Shown: positions 33,468 to 41,219 of the stretch, one piece after another | How the letters are laid out: each line of letters starts with the position of its first letter | Numbering within the stretch: position 1 is the stretch's first letter | Origin: Akkermansia sp. | GTDB taxonomy: Bacteria; Verrucomicrobiota; Verrucomicrobiia; Verrucomicrobiales; Akkermansiaceae | DNA: 46,212 bases | Assembly (NCBI GenBank): GCA_024405415.1 | Contig: JAKSOV010000006.1 | Coordinates: 1 to 46,212 of the forward strand | Direction of reading: 5' to 3' | Translations under genes and position numbers: made by a program | The notes under the pieces: generated by a model | Databases searched by the model: none | Told to the model about the DNA's origin: nothing | What the model saw: the letters and a program-made list of their open reading frames with translations, nothing else

Positions 33468-35273
33468 TCAGTCTCCGCTCTTAAGGACGTTGATAAAGGC
33501 TTCCTGCGGGATGTTAACCTTACCAATGGCCTTCATGCGCTTCTTACCTTCCTTCTGCTTTTCGAGCAGTTTGCGCTTACGCGTCACGTCGCCGCCGTAG
33601 CACTTGGCGGTCACGTTCTTGCGCATGGGCGTAATGCTCTCTCGGGCGATAATCTTGCCGCCGATGCAAGCCTGAATGGCCACGGTGAAGAGCTGGCGGG
33701 GAATCACCTCTTTGAGCTTGAGCGCCAGCTCGCGGCCCTGTGCCTCGGCGCGTTCGCGGTGGACAATCATCGAGAAAGCATCCACGGGTTCGCCCGCAAT
33801 CATCATGTCCATCTTCACCAGTTGCGCGGCCTGATAGCCGTCCAGCTCGTAGTCCATGGAGCCGTAGCCGCGGGTGGTGGATTTGAGCTTGTCGTTGAAA
33901 TCGACGAGGATTTCCGCCATGGGGATGCGGCAGGTGAGCATCACGCGCGTATCGTCAATTGTCTCCGTGTGCGTCACCTCGCCTCGCTTCTCCATCACGA
34001 TGCGCATGATATCGCCGATGTAGTCCGCGGGAATCATGATGAACACCTTGACCATCGGCTCGCGGATTTCCTTGATTTCCTGCGGCTCGGGCAACACGCT
34101 GGGGTTGTCCACGAGCAGCTCCTCACCATCCGTGCGGGTCACCTCGTAAATCACGGAGGGGTAGGTGGAAATCACGTCCATGTTGAACTCGCGGCGCAGA
34201 CGTTCCTGGATAATCTCCATGTGCAGCAGGCCGAGGAAACCGCAGCGGAAACCGAAGCCGAGCGCGATGGAGCTCTCGCCCATGTAGGTGAAGGCGGCAT
34301 CGTTGATTTGCAGCTTGGCCATGGCGGCCTTCAGAGCCTCGTAGTCCGCGGAATCCACGGGGTAAATGCCCGAGAACACCATGGGGCGAATCTCGCGGAA
34401 ACCGGGCAGAGGCTCCTCGCAGGGAGCGAGCACGTTCGTGTAGGTATCGCCGATTTTCACATCCGCGGCGGACTTCATGTTGGCGATGATGTAGCCCACG
34501 TCGCCCGTCTCCAAGTGGTCCACGGCCTGCATCTTGGGGGTGAAGATACCCACCTCTTTCACTTCGTAGGTTTCATCCGTCGCAAAGAGTTTCACCTTGT
34601 CGCCGCGGGAGACGCTGCCGCTCACCAGGCGCACATAGGAGACGACGCCGCGGTAGGCATCGTACACGGAGTCGAACACCAATGCGCGCAGCTTGTCGTC
34701 CTGCGCGGGGGCAGGGGCGGGGATGCGCTGCACAATGGCCTCCAGCACCTCCTCGATGCCGATGCCCGCCTTGGCGGAGCAGTGGATGGCTTCCTCGTGC
34801 GGAATGCAGATGATGTCTTCGAGCTGCTTGTAGACCTTAGGCAGGTTGGCGCTGGGGAGGTCAATCTTATTGATAACGGGGACGATTTCGAGCTGCTGGT
34901 CGAGCGCGAGGTGCATGTTGGCGAGCGTCTGAGCCTCCACGCCCTGCGCCGCATCCACGATGAGCACGGCGCCGTCACAGGCGGCCAGGGAGCGCGATAC
35001 CTCGTAAGAGAAGTCCACGTGACCGGGCGTATCAAGGAGGTTCAGCTCATAGGTGTTGCCGTCCTTAGCCGTGTACTGCATGGTCACGGGGTGGGACTTG
35101 ATGGTGATGCCCTTTTCGCGCTCCAAATCCATGGCGTCGAGGAGCTGCTCCTGCATATCGCGCTGCCCGATGGTGTGGGTGAACTCCAGCAGGCGATCCG
35201 AGAGGGTCGTCTTGCCGTGGTCAATGTGGGCGATAATCGAGAAATTGCGTTTGAAGCGGATATCCGTGGCCAT
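33468..35273 (-). CDS. lepA: Elongation factor 4 (LepA)
   Basis: EF4 is a translational GTPase that acts on ribosomes during initiation or stalling. The 601-residue protein has FSIIAHIDHGKTTLSDRLLE (G1), DTPGHVDF (G3), and NKIDLP (G4), plus the unique LepA C-terminal domain ending in GKVNIPQEAFINVLK. The length is normal. The promoter is 11 nt upstream of the ATG. The glycan gene with the LicD-type domain lies just upstream on the same strand. Confidence 0.97.
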   Translation of the reverse strand: MATDIRFKRNFSIIAHIDHGKTTLSDRLLEFTHTIGQRDMQEQLLDAMDLEREKGITIKSHPVTMQYTAKDGNTYELNLLDTPGHVDFSYEVSRSLAACDGAVLIVDAAQGVEAQTLANMHLALDQQLEIVPVINKIDLPSANLPKVYKQLEDIICIPHEEAIHCSAKAGIGIEEVLEAIVQRIPAPAPAQDDKLRALVFDSVYDAYRGVVSYVRLVSGSVSRGDKVKLFATDETYEVKEVGIFTPKMQAVDHLETGDVGYIIANMKSAADVKIGDTYTNVLAPCEEPLPGFREIRPMVFSGIYPVDSADYEALKAAMAKLQINDAAFTYMGESSIALGFGFRCGFLGLLHMEIIQERLRREFNMDVISTYPSVIYEVTRTDGEELLVDNPSVLPEPQEIKEIREPMVKVFIMIPADYIGDIMRIVMEKRGEVTHTETIDDTRVMLTCRIPMAEILVDFNDKLKSTTRGYGSMDYELDGYQAAQLVKMDMMIAGEPVDAFSMIVHRERAEAQGRELALKLKEVIPRQLFTVAIQACIGGKIIARESITPMRKNVTAKCYGGDVTRKRKLLEKQKEGKKRMKAIGKVNIPQEAFINVLKSGD

Positions 35274-35284
35274 GGTGCGCGGAA

Positions 35285-35313
35285 AGCATACGCAGAAAAG
35301 CCCGAAAAGTCAA
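35285..35313 (-). promoter_or_regulatory. Promoter of lepA
   Basis: On the minus strand TTGACT (35308-35313) and TATGCT (35285-35290) are 17 bp apart, 11 nt before the ATG. Confidence 0.6.
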
Positions 35314-35334
35314 GCTCTTTCGGGCTGGCACGTC

Positions 35335-36489
35335 TTATGCGCGCTGCTGCGTCTTGAGAGCAATCTTGGCCTTCAACTCACTGGAGCTGACACCGTCCGT
35401 TCTGGCCAGCACGAGATGCTCCTTGCCGTGAGCTTCGCACCACTGTATCGCTTTCTGAAAGCCCGGGTGACATTGGTCAGGGCCTGTGACAAAGACATCA
35501 AAATCCACCTCCTGCACAATCTTATCGACGTCCGTGTAGGTAATCACCTCATCCACATAGCGGATGGCTTTAATCATGTATTTGCGGTCCTCGGTGGAGT
35601 TCATTACCTTGGCGGCCGGTTTGTACTTGAGAATGAAATCGCCGTCCTGGGCAGCCACAATGAGATAGTCTCCCAGCCCTTTAGCACGGCGATATAACTC
35701 CACATGGCCCTTGTGCAGCAAATCGTAGACACCCACGGTCAGCACCTTCTTGTAGCGGCGAGGTTTCATGTTAGCCAATTGTACATCCTTCGGCAGGGGA
35801 ATGCCCGCCCTTTCGCAGCGTTGCTTGAAACGCCGGAAATCTTTTTGTCGATGCCGCAGCAGCCAAGCGTAGTAAAAGCTGTCCGGAGCCTTGTCCTGCA
35901 CCCATGCGCCAATAGTGGAGGCCAGCTTCACAAAAGGATTGGCGGAATAATGAACGGTCTGTTTCGGCGTCGTCCACTCCACACCGTATTGAAAGGCAAA
36001 ATATTCATCTACCGCCGCAGGGACATTGAGTTCTATGCCTTTAAAATCCCATTTAACCGTATTCTGAATGTATTTTTCATGAATGAAATCCGACCCGCCC
36101 GTATGGCGCACGTCGCTGCTGATTTTGTGCAGCACAAAGACTTTAATGTACTCTCCGTTCCGTTGCAGGTAATAGAGGCCGCGTCTTTCATAGCGCACAA
36201 GTTCAAACCCTACCTCCTTGAGCAACCACAGGATATCCTTGAAACGCTCCTCATCCTCTTTCAGGATATAGACATCAAAAACCGGTTTCCAAGGTTGGAA
36301 ATCATCATTACGCACAATGCCGATGAGCGTACCGAACGCCGGCCCCCAGTTGATGTCAATCTTATCCAGATAAAGCGCAAGAATGCGCAGATTCTCCAGC
36401 ATTACCTCCTTATTAATCACCTTATCACCAAAATAGAGAAAGCGGCGGGAATACTCAAGATATCCTTTAGACGTTTTAATGTGTGCCAT
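35335..36489 (-). CDS. LicD/fukutin-type transferase fused to TagD-type cytidylyltransferase
   Basis: The 384-residue protein has two domains. Residues ~25-215 resemble the LicD/FKTN family (phosphocholine or phospho-alditol transfer): INWGPAFGTLIGIVRNDDFQPW and later FKGIELNVPAAVDEYFAFQYG-x-x-W. Residues 248-384 are a TagD/CTP-transferase domain with VGVYDLLHKGHVELYRRAK (HxGH), the ER-like EDRKYMIKAIRYVDEV and the closing RTDGVSSS. One chain could therefore make a CDP-alcohol and transfer the phospho-alcohol to a glycan. The LicD metal motif, usually DDDxD after PW, reads W67-KPVF-D72, so that half may be altered or inactive. The start is ATG 36489; the frame stays open to 36576, inside the preceding gene. 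Confidence 0.8.
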   Translation of the reverse strand: MAHIKTSKGYLEYSRRFLYFGDKVINKEVMLENLRILALYLDKIDINWGPAFGTLIGIVRNDDFQPWKPVFDVYILKEDEERFKDILWLLKEVGFELVRYERRGLYYLQRNGEYIKVFVLHKISSDVRHTGGSDFIHEKYIQNTVKWDFKGIELNVPAAVDEYFAFQYGVEWTTPKQTVHYSANPFVKLASTIGAWVQDKAPDSFYYAWLLRHRQKDFRRFKQRCERAGIPLPKDVQLANMKPRRYKKVLTVGVYDLLHKGHVELYRRAKGLGDYLIVAAQDGDFILKYKPAAKVMNSTEDRKYMIKAIRYVDEVITYTDVDKIVQEVDFDVFVTGPDQCHPGFQKAIQWCEAHGKEHLVLARTDGVSSSELKAKIALKTQQRA

Positions 36490-36560
36490 TTTTTCTGTGA
36501 CTAAGTTTACGATATAGCTCTCACACCTTCCTGTTAGTAATAGGAAAAGGAGCCCGGGCC

Positions 36561-37442
36561 TCACATCCGCAGCCATGCGGGCGGATAGAGAGCCGAGACG
36601 TCACGGCCGTCCGCGAACCAGTGTTCGGGCGCAATGACAACCTTGCCGGGATTCTCGATGAGCCAGGCGCCCCACCACGAGAAGGTGCTGTTGGCGATGA
36701 CGGCGTGGCGGCAGTGGCGCATGAGGTTGATATCCAAATGCCCGTCTGCGCCGGAGTTAATGGCGACGGGGGTTACCGGGCACGGGGATTTGAAGTTCTC
36801 CCGCACCCATGCGGCATCGTCGGAAAAGACGAAGAGATGCGGCTCCTGCCCCGTCTGCTCTGCCAGGCGTTGCACAGCCTTGGCATAGTACTCCGCCGAG
36901 CAGATGCCGTGCACACCGATGCAGTCGGCGTTGAGGTAATCCCCGCGGCGGATGTGAACGGCCACAGCGTTGCAGGAGCGAATCTGCTCCAGCATCTCAC
37001 GGTTGGCGGCATTGAGGCTTTCCTCCGGCAGCCGCAGATCCTCCAGCAGGGCGGGCCGCACCATGTCAGGGTAGCGGGCCTCTTGGAAAAAGCCGCGAAT
37101 CAGCCTATCCGCCCCGATGCCTGCTATGCGGGCCGGCTCCGTATTCTGCCGCCCTTCGCGCAACAATCCGGGACGCTGATGCAACAGGCGGCGCAGCGGT
37201 GCGAGCAGGCCGCTGCCGTAGGTCAGTTTCTCCGCCATGGGCAAGGGGGCCATGGGCAGGCGCAGGGAGTACGGCCCCAGCGCATAGGCGCGGGGTGTCG
37301 CATTTTTGAGCGTGTTCAGGCCGAACTCCGGGAACCAAGAGCAATCCAGCTGCACCTCTGCGCCGCACTGCTGCACACAGAGCGCGTAAGCGTATTGGAA
37401 GAGCTGGTTACCCAACCCATCGGAGAGGCGGACGAGAATCAC
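36561..37442 (-). CDS. GT11-family alpha-1,2-fucosyltransferase
   Basis: The 293-residue GT-B enzyme should transfer L-fucose from GDP-fucose to galactose in alpha-1,2 linkage. The opening LSDGLGNQLFQYAYA is the GT11 N-terminal motif. AVHIRRGDYL at 161-170 is the GDP-fucose-binding block, followed by LFVFSDDAAWV and the NSTFSWWGAW motif at 251-260. The length (about 290) is standard. It is middle of a minus-strand run between the GT8-like enzyme (30 bp upstream) and the LicD-TagD fusion (71 bp downstream). Acceptor and linkage are inferred from the family. Confidence 0.92.
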   Translation of the reverse strand: MILVRLSDGLGNQLFQYAYALCVQQCGAEVQLDCSWFPEFGLNTLKNATPRAYALGPYSLRLPMAPLPMAEKLTYGSGLLAPLRRLLHQRPGLLREGRQNTEPARIAGIGADRLIRGFFQEARYPDMVRPALLEDLRLPEESLNAANREMLEQIRSCNAVAVHIRRGDYLNADCIGVHGICSAEYYAKAVQRLAEQTGQEPHLFVFSDDAAWVRENFKSPCPVTPVAINSGADGHLDINLMRHCRHAVIANSTFSWWGAWLIENPGKVVIAPEHWFADGRDVSALYPPAWLRM

Positions 37443-37472
37443 GGTCGGTCAAAAAGAGGTTGCAGCCGCGGT

Positions 37473-38228
37473 TCACGCATGCCAATCGTCGAGAATCCAC
37501 GGGGCCGGCAGCGTCTTGTGGTGCAGCTTCTTGCCCTCGAACCCGGCCACGGCCTGATCGGGGTCGGGCGCGCCGTGGAAGACGAGAATCTTCGTATCGG
37601 GTCTCTTGGGGGTGCAGAACAGGTTGAAGGGGAACATGGGGCGGCAGGTGCGCTTGAAGCTGCGCACCCACTCCTCGGGCCACCAGTAAACCTCCTTCAT
37701 GGCATGGGTGAGATAGGCCTGCTCCGTGGGATACTTGGAGTGGTCATTGGCCTCGTCAAACTCGCGCATGAAAGTCTCGTAAATGTAGCCGCAGTTCTCG
37801 GCCTGGAAGCGGAAGACGGAGGAATTGCCGATGGCGGGGCGCTTGCGGAAGAGGGTTTTGTGCCACTCAATCCAGTTGTGGATAATGCAGTTCTTGCCGG
37901 GCATGTAGTCGAAGAAGCAATCCAAGTCGCCCATGATAACCACATCCACGTCCATAAAAATCGTCGGGCCGGTCAGCTGCAGGAAACCGGGTTTGAGCAT
38001 GACCAGCTTGATGAAAATATCCGGCCAGACCTTGTAGCCGGGGTTCTCAGGCAGCGGGCGGGTTTCAATGCCCTCATCGAGCCCCGTGGGGTCGTCCGTA
38101 ATGCACACGAAGCGGAAGGGACGGTGCATGTGGCGCTTGACCGATTGGTACAGCGTATTCGTATACGATGCGGGATAACGCGTCCCCCATTTCAGGCAGA
38201 TAAAATTGCAGTGCTCCGTGTCTGACAT
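37473..38228 (-). CDS. GT-A glycosyltransferase, GT8-like
   Basis: The 251-residue enzyme starts ICLKWGTRYPASYTNTLYQSVKRH, a pattern of retaining GT-A enzymes where a stretch of residues measures positions of sugar nucleotide and metal. The DxD metal motif is IFMDVDVVIMGDL at about residues 89-101. Later PTEQAYLTH and VFHGAPDP resemble the GT8-type D-E-Q-x-x-L and H-x-x-G acceptor motifs. The sugar used is unknown. It leads the run GT8-like, GT11, LicD-TagD. Its own promoter lies 9 nt upstream. Confidence 0.75.
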   Translation of the reverse strand: MSDTEHCNFICLKWGTRYPASYTNTLYQSVKRHMHRPFRFVCITDDPTGLDEGIETRPLPENPGYKVWPDIFIKLVMLKPGFLQLTGPTIFMDVDVVIMGDLDCFFDYMPGKNCIIHNWIEWHKTLFRKRPAIGNSSVFRFQAENCGYIYETFMREFDEANDHSKYPTEQAYLTHAMKEVYWWPEEWVRSFKRTCRPMFPFNLFCTPKRPDTKILVFHGAPDPDQAVAGFEGKKLHHKTLPAPWILDDWHA

Positions 38229-38237
38229 ACGTCCTAT

Positions 38238-38266
38238 GGTATAGCGAATAAAGCCCCAACTGTCAA
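38238..38266 (-). promoter_or_regulatory. Promoter of the GT8-like/GT11/LicD-TagD run
   Basis: On the minus strand a perfect TTGACA (38261-38266) stands 17 bp before TATACC (38238-38243), 9 nt before the ATG. Confidence 0.55.
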
Positions 38267-38303
38267 GTGAAATGCAAAAAAGCGAGGGGCGGATTCTTTC
38301 CGC

Positions 38304-38332
38304 TTGCAGGGGCGCGCGCGCCGCGGTAGAAT
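38304..38332 (+). promoter_or_regulatory. Promoter of the GT10-like gene
   Basis: TTGCAG (38304-38309) and TAGAAT (38327-38332) are 17 bp apart, 18 nt before the ATG at 38351. Confidence 0.6.
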
Positions 38333-38350
38333 AGCTTGTCCGTTCCGACT

Positions 38351-39349
38351 ATGCACCGTATCAAATTCATCAGCCACGCTCTGACAGCCGTCCCCCACGG
38401 GCAGCCCTACACCATCGGCGACTGCACCTTTATCCCCGATGCCGACTGTGTCGACTACGATTGGCTGGTGGTCTACGATGATTTTCCCCGCCGCTCAGTA
38501 GGCCGCATCGTCAACGAGGGAGAGGAGCTCTGCTGCCCGAGAGAGCACACTATCCTCGCCACGGCGGAACCGCCCACCATCAAGCTCTACCCGCCCTGCT
38601 ACACCCACCAGTTCGGCCACGTGCTCACCACACATCTGCCACAGTATCTCCCGCACCCGCACCACCACATTGCCCCCGGGATTCTGCAGTGGTTTGCAGG
38701 GTATTCGTGGGATGAGGTGCAGTCCGAGCCGGACTACCCCAAGACCAAGCTCTTCTCCACGGTCTGCTCCTCCAAACAGCAGAAGCACACGGCGCACTAC
38801 CAGCGCTACCAACTGACGAGCTACGTCGCCGAGCACATTCCCGAGATGGAGTGGTTCGGACACGGCGTGCGCCCGCTCGACGTCAAGTACGAGGCGCTCT
38901 CGGACTACAAATACCATCTGGCCATGGAGAACTACCTGGCCCCCTACCATTGGACGGACAAGATTTCCGACCCCATTCTCGGCCTCTGCCTCACCTTCTA
39001 CGCAGGCGACCCCAAGCTGGCCGAGGTGTTACCCGAGGGCTGTTTCATCCCCATCCCTGCCGATGACCCGGCGGAGGCCACCCGCATTATCCGCGAGGCC
39101 ATCGACAACAACGAGTACGAGAAACGCCTGCCCGCCATTCGCGAGGCTCGCCACCTGCTCGCCACGCAATACAATTTCCACAACCAGGTGATAGCCTGCA
39201 TCCGCGAAGCGGAGAAGGCAGAGAAGGAAAGCGGCACCACACCGAGCACCGCTCCCTTTGTTCTCAAAGGTCGCCACCGCCTGCGCCGCAACCCGCTCAA
39301 CCTCCTGAGCACGGCGCTCTTTAACCTCAAGGTGAAGCTCACACACTGA
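38351..39349 (+). CDS. GT10-like (alpha-1,3/1,4-)fucosyltransferase
   Basis: The 332-residue GT-B protein has the GT10 signature region at residues ~186-234: YKYHLAMENYLAPYHWTDKISDPILG, where the family has Y-K-F-x-x-x-F-E-N-S and T-E-K-x-x-D-A. It continues with a variant of the P-V-Y-x-G block (LTFYAGDP) and EVLPEGCFIPI. Family members attach fucose alpha-1,3 or 1,4 to GlcNAc, or to core sugars. The basic C-terminal tail (RHRLRRNP) may be a membrane-association segment. It is a single gene on the plus strand, pointing toward the GT2 gene. Function as a fucosyltransferase is likely; the linkage is not proven. Confidence 0.72.
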   Translation: MHRIKFISHALTAVPHGQPYTIGDCTFIPDADCVDYDWLVVYDDFPRRSVGRIVNEGEELCCPREHTILATAEPPTIKLYPPCYTHQFGHVLTTHLPQYLPHPHHHIAPGILQWFAGYSWDEVQSEPDYPKTKLFSTVCSSKQQKHTAHYQRYQLTSYVAEHIPEMEWFGHGVRPLDVKYEALSDYKYHLAMENYLAPYHWTDKISDPILGLCLTFYAGDPKLAEVLPEGCFIPIPADDPAEATRIIREAIDNNEYEKRLPAIREARHLLATQYNFHNQVIACIREAEKAEKESGTTPSTAPFVLKGRHRLRRNPLNLLSTALFNLKVKLTH

Positions 39350-39373
39350 GGTAAGGCTGCCGGGGAGCGCGTT

Positions 39374-40381
39374 TTATACCTCTTGCAGACAGGCAACCAA
39401 GGCGCGGCAGAAAGAGGCCTCGGTTTTGAGGCGATGTCTCTTCCGTGAAAACAGCATACGGAAGAGGCAACGGCGGCGGCGCTTTAATAAGCCCGAGCGA
39501 CAACGGTCGCGCTCCGCCGGCGGAAGCAAGGCCGCCATGCGCCGCACATAGGCCAACACCTGCTGCATCAACTCCTCCCCCATACCTTGCCCGCTGACGG
39601 CGTCGCAACGGGATTCTATCTGCCGCAATTCCTTGAGCAGTTCCCGCATCACATGCGGTTCCTGCGGGAGCTGCTTGGCCAAATACGGCTCATTGAGCAA
39701 AATCAAGCGGATGCATTCCTTGTGCGTCTCCGCGCTGCAGGAAACACCGCCGAGATGAAAACGCGAACAAACAACGGGAACCACCTCATAGGGAATCTTC
39801 ATCGCCGCCATCTGTGCCTTCCAGACCGAGTCCGCGACGATGCGGAAGCGCTTATCCACCATGTAGCCGCCGTGCTCCCGATAGAGTGCGGTACTACAGA
39901 ACAAGGCTTGGTGAGAATACGGTGAGCGAATGAAAACATTCTCAAAATCAACGGAGGTCAGCCCGGTACACACCCCCTTGGTGTCAACGATTTGCGATTG
40001 TCCGACCGTGTAGAGACAACGCCCCGCCAAAATCGGCTCACAGCAGGCGTAGCAGCCGTCGGCCACCAGCTCATCATCGGCATTGATGAGGATGATGATT
40101 TTACCCTTAGCCATGCGAATGCCCTTATTCATGGCATCGTAAATACCGGCATCGGGTTCGGAGACATACTGAGCCACCTTACCTTCCGCATGCAGCTGCG
40201 CGACATACTCCGCCGTACCGTCGGTGGATGCACCGTCGATAATCAGGTGTTCGTAGCTCAGGCGATTTTCATCCCGCAAATGCCGCACGGACTCCACACA
40301 ACGGGGCAACACCTCCCGTGCGTTATAGCATACCGTGATAACGCTCAAATCGGGGTATTCAGACTGTTTCATACACATCAT
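39374..40381 (-). CDS. GT2-family glycosyltransferase (WcaE-like)
   Basis: The 335-residue inverting GT-A enzyme has LSVITVCYNAREVLPRCVESV, the DGASTDGT motif, then EPDAGIYDAMNKG and ILINADDEL (the DxD variant). EPDAGIYDAMNKGI is typical of exopolysaccharide enzymes such as WcaE. A helical C-terminal third ends in basic clusters (KRRRR, SRKRHRLK) and may touch the membrane. The sugar is unknown. Start at 40381 (MMCMKQ); an ATG nine bases on is equally possible. It is last of the GT4, acyltransferase, GT2 run. Confidence 0.88.
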   Translation of the reverse strand: MMCMKQSEYPDLSVITVCYNAREVLPRCVESVRHLRDENRLSYEHLIIDGASTDGTAEYVAQLHAEGKVAQYVSEPDAGIYDAMNKGIRMAKGKIIILINADDELVADGCYACCEPILAGRCLYTVGQSQIVDTKGVCTGLTSVDFENVFIRSPYSHQALFCSTALYREHGGYMVDKRFRIVADSVWKAQMAAMKIPYEVVPVVCSRFHLGGVSCSAETHKECIRLILLNEPYLAKQLPQEPHVMRELLKELRQIESRCDAVSGQGMGEELMQQVLAYVRRMAALLPPAERDRCRSGLLKRRRRCLFRMLFSRKRHRLKTEASFCRALVACLQEV

Positions 40382-40397
40382 AACCGCTGACGGCCGT

Positions 40398-41219
40398 TTA
40401 TAACGATTGTTCCTTCCCCCGCCCGTGCGCCAGGCGGGCGTTGATATCTTCCGTCAACAGACGGTATTTACGCTGCTTAATCGGGTTGGAATAAAGGTTC
40501 ATTTTGAAGCGGTACAGCGCCATGCGCAGGCGCAGCTGCAGTCGCCCGAGGGCATAGGTCGCATCCCCGCCGACGCGGAAACCGGGATACTCCTCTTCCG
40601 GATGAGCAAAACTGTTCGGGCGCGTGCGCTGCCACTCCACCCCCCTCTTGACGATAGCCGCAGGATTGCCCGCAATCACGCAGTTATCTTCCGTGAACGT
40701 TCGGGTGACAAGGCTCCCCCAACCGACGATACATTGATTCCCCACGCCGGAGTTTTTGGAGAAATACACATTGAGCCCCACCCAAACGTGGTCGCCGATG
40801 GTGATGGAGCGCCCCACATTCACGACTTTCCCGTCCTGAAGGATAGCGTGCGTATCCGTACACCACATCCTGACATGCGCCGCCACCATGCACTCGGAAC
40901 CGATGTTAATCTCGCTTCCGTTCTCCATCAAGCGCATTTCAAAATCGGAATCAAAGCTGCTGGAGCGCCCGATGTGAATGCGGCAATGGTGGGCAGGGCA
41001 ATCCGGCGCGCCGATGCAGATGAACGAGTCGGGAGGCAGGACACAATCATCCTCCAACTCCAAGGTGTTATCACAGCCCCAAATCTCGATGCGAGCCTGC
41101 ACGCGCCGGGACAGGACACGGATGCGATTGTCATACCCCACCACCTTCAGGTGCATCCGCTTGGCGGCCTTGATATTCAGCTCCGCCTGCGGCGCGTTGA
41201 TGTCGATTCGCGCTCTCAT
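40398..41219 (-). CDS. Hexapeptide-repeat acyltransferase
   Basis: The 273-residue protein has a left-handed beta-helix. Imperfect hexapeptide turns run from about residue 40 to 190, e.g. INIGSECMVAAHVRMW, ITIGDHVWVGLNVYF and CIVGWGSLVTRTF. CDTHAILQDGKVV supplies the catalytic-type His, and VIAGNPAAIVKRG is the classic ending of O-acetyltransferase helices. The C-terminal ~60 residues form an amphipathic or membrane-associating tail. It should O- or N-acetylate a sugar of the local glycan (inference). Its start overlaps the GT4 gene by 4 bp (ATGA). Confidence 0.85.
   Translation of the reverse strand: MRARIDINAPQAELNIKAAKRMHLKVVGYDNRIRVLSRRVQARIEIWGCDNTLELEDDCVLPPDSFICIGAPDCPAHHCRIHIGRSSSFDSDFEMRLMENGSEINIGSECMVAAHVRMWCTDTHAILQDGKVVNVGRSITIGDHVWVGLNVYFSKNSGVGNQCIVGWGSLVTRTFTEDNCVIAGNPAAIVKRGVEWQRTRPNSFAHPEEEYPGFRVGGDATYALGRLQLRLRMALYRFKMNLYSNPIKQRKYRLLTEDINARLAHGRGKEQSL

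Noticed and set aside
33246..35357. Very long plus-strand open frame (703 codons) opposite lepA
   Set aside because: It mirrors lepA, whose motifs are unmistakable. It is His/Ala/Val/Leu-rich low-information sequence caused by GC-rich codon bias.
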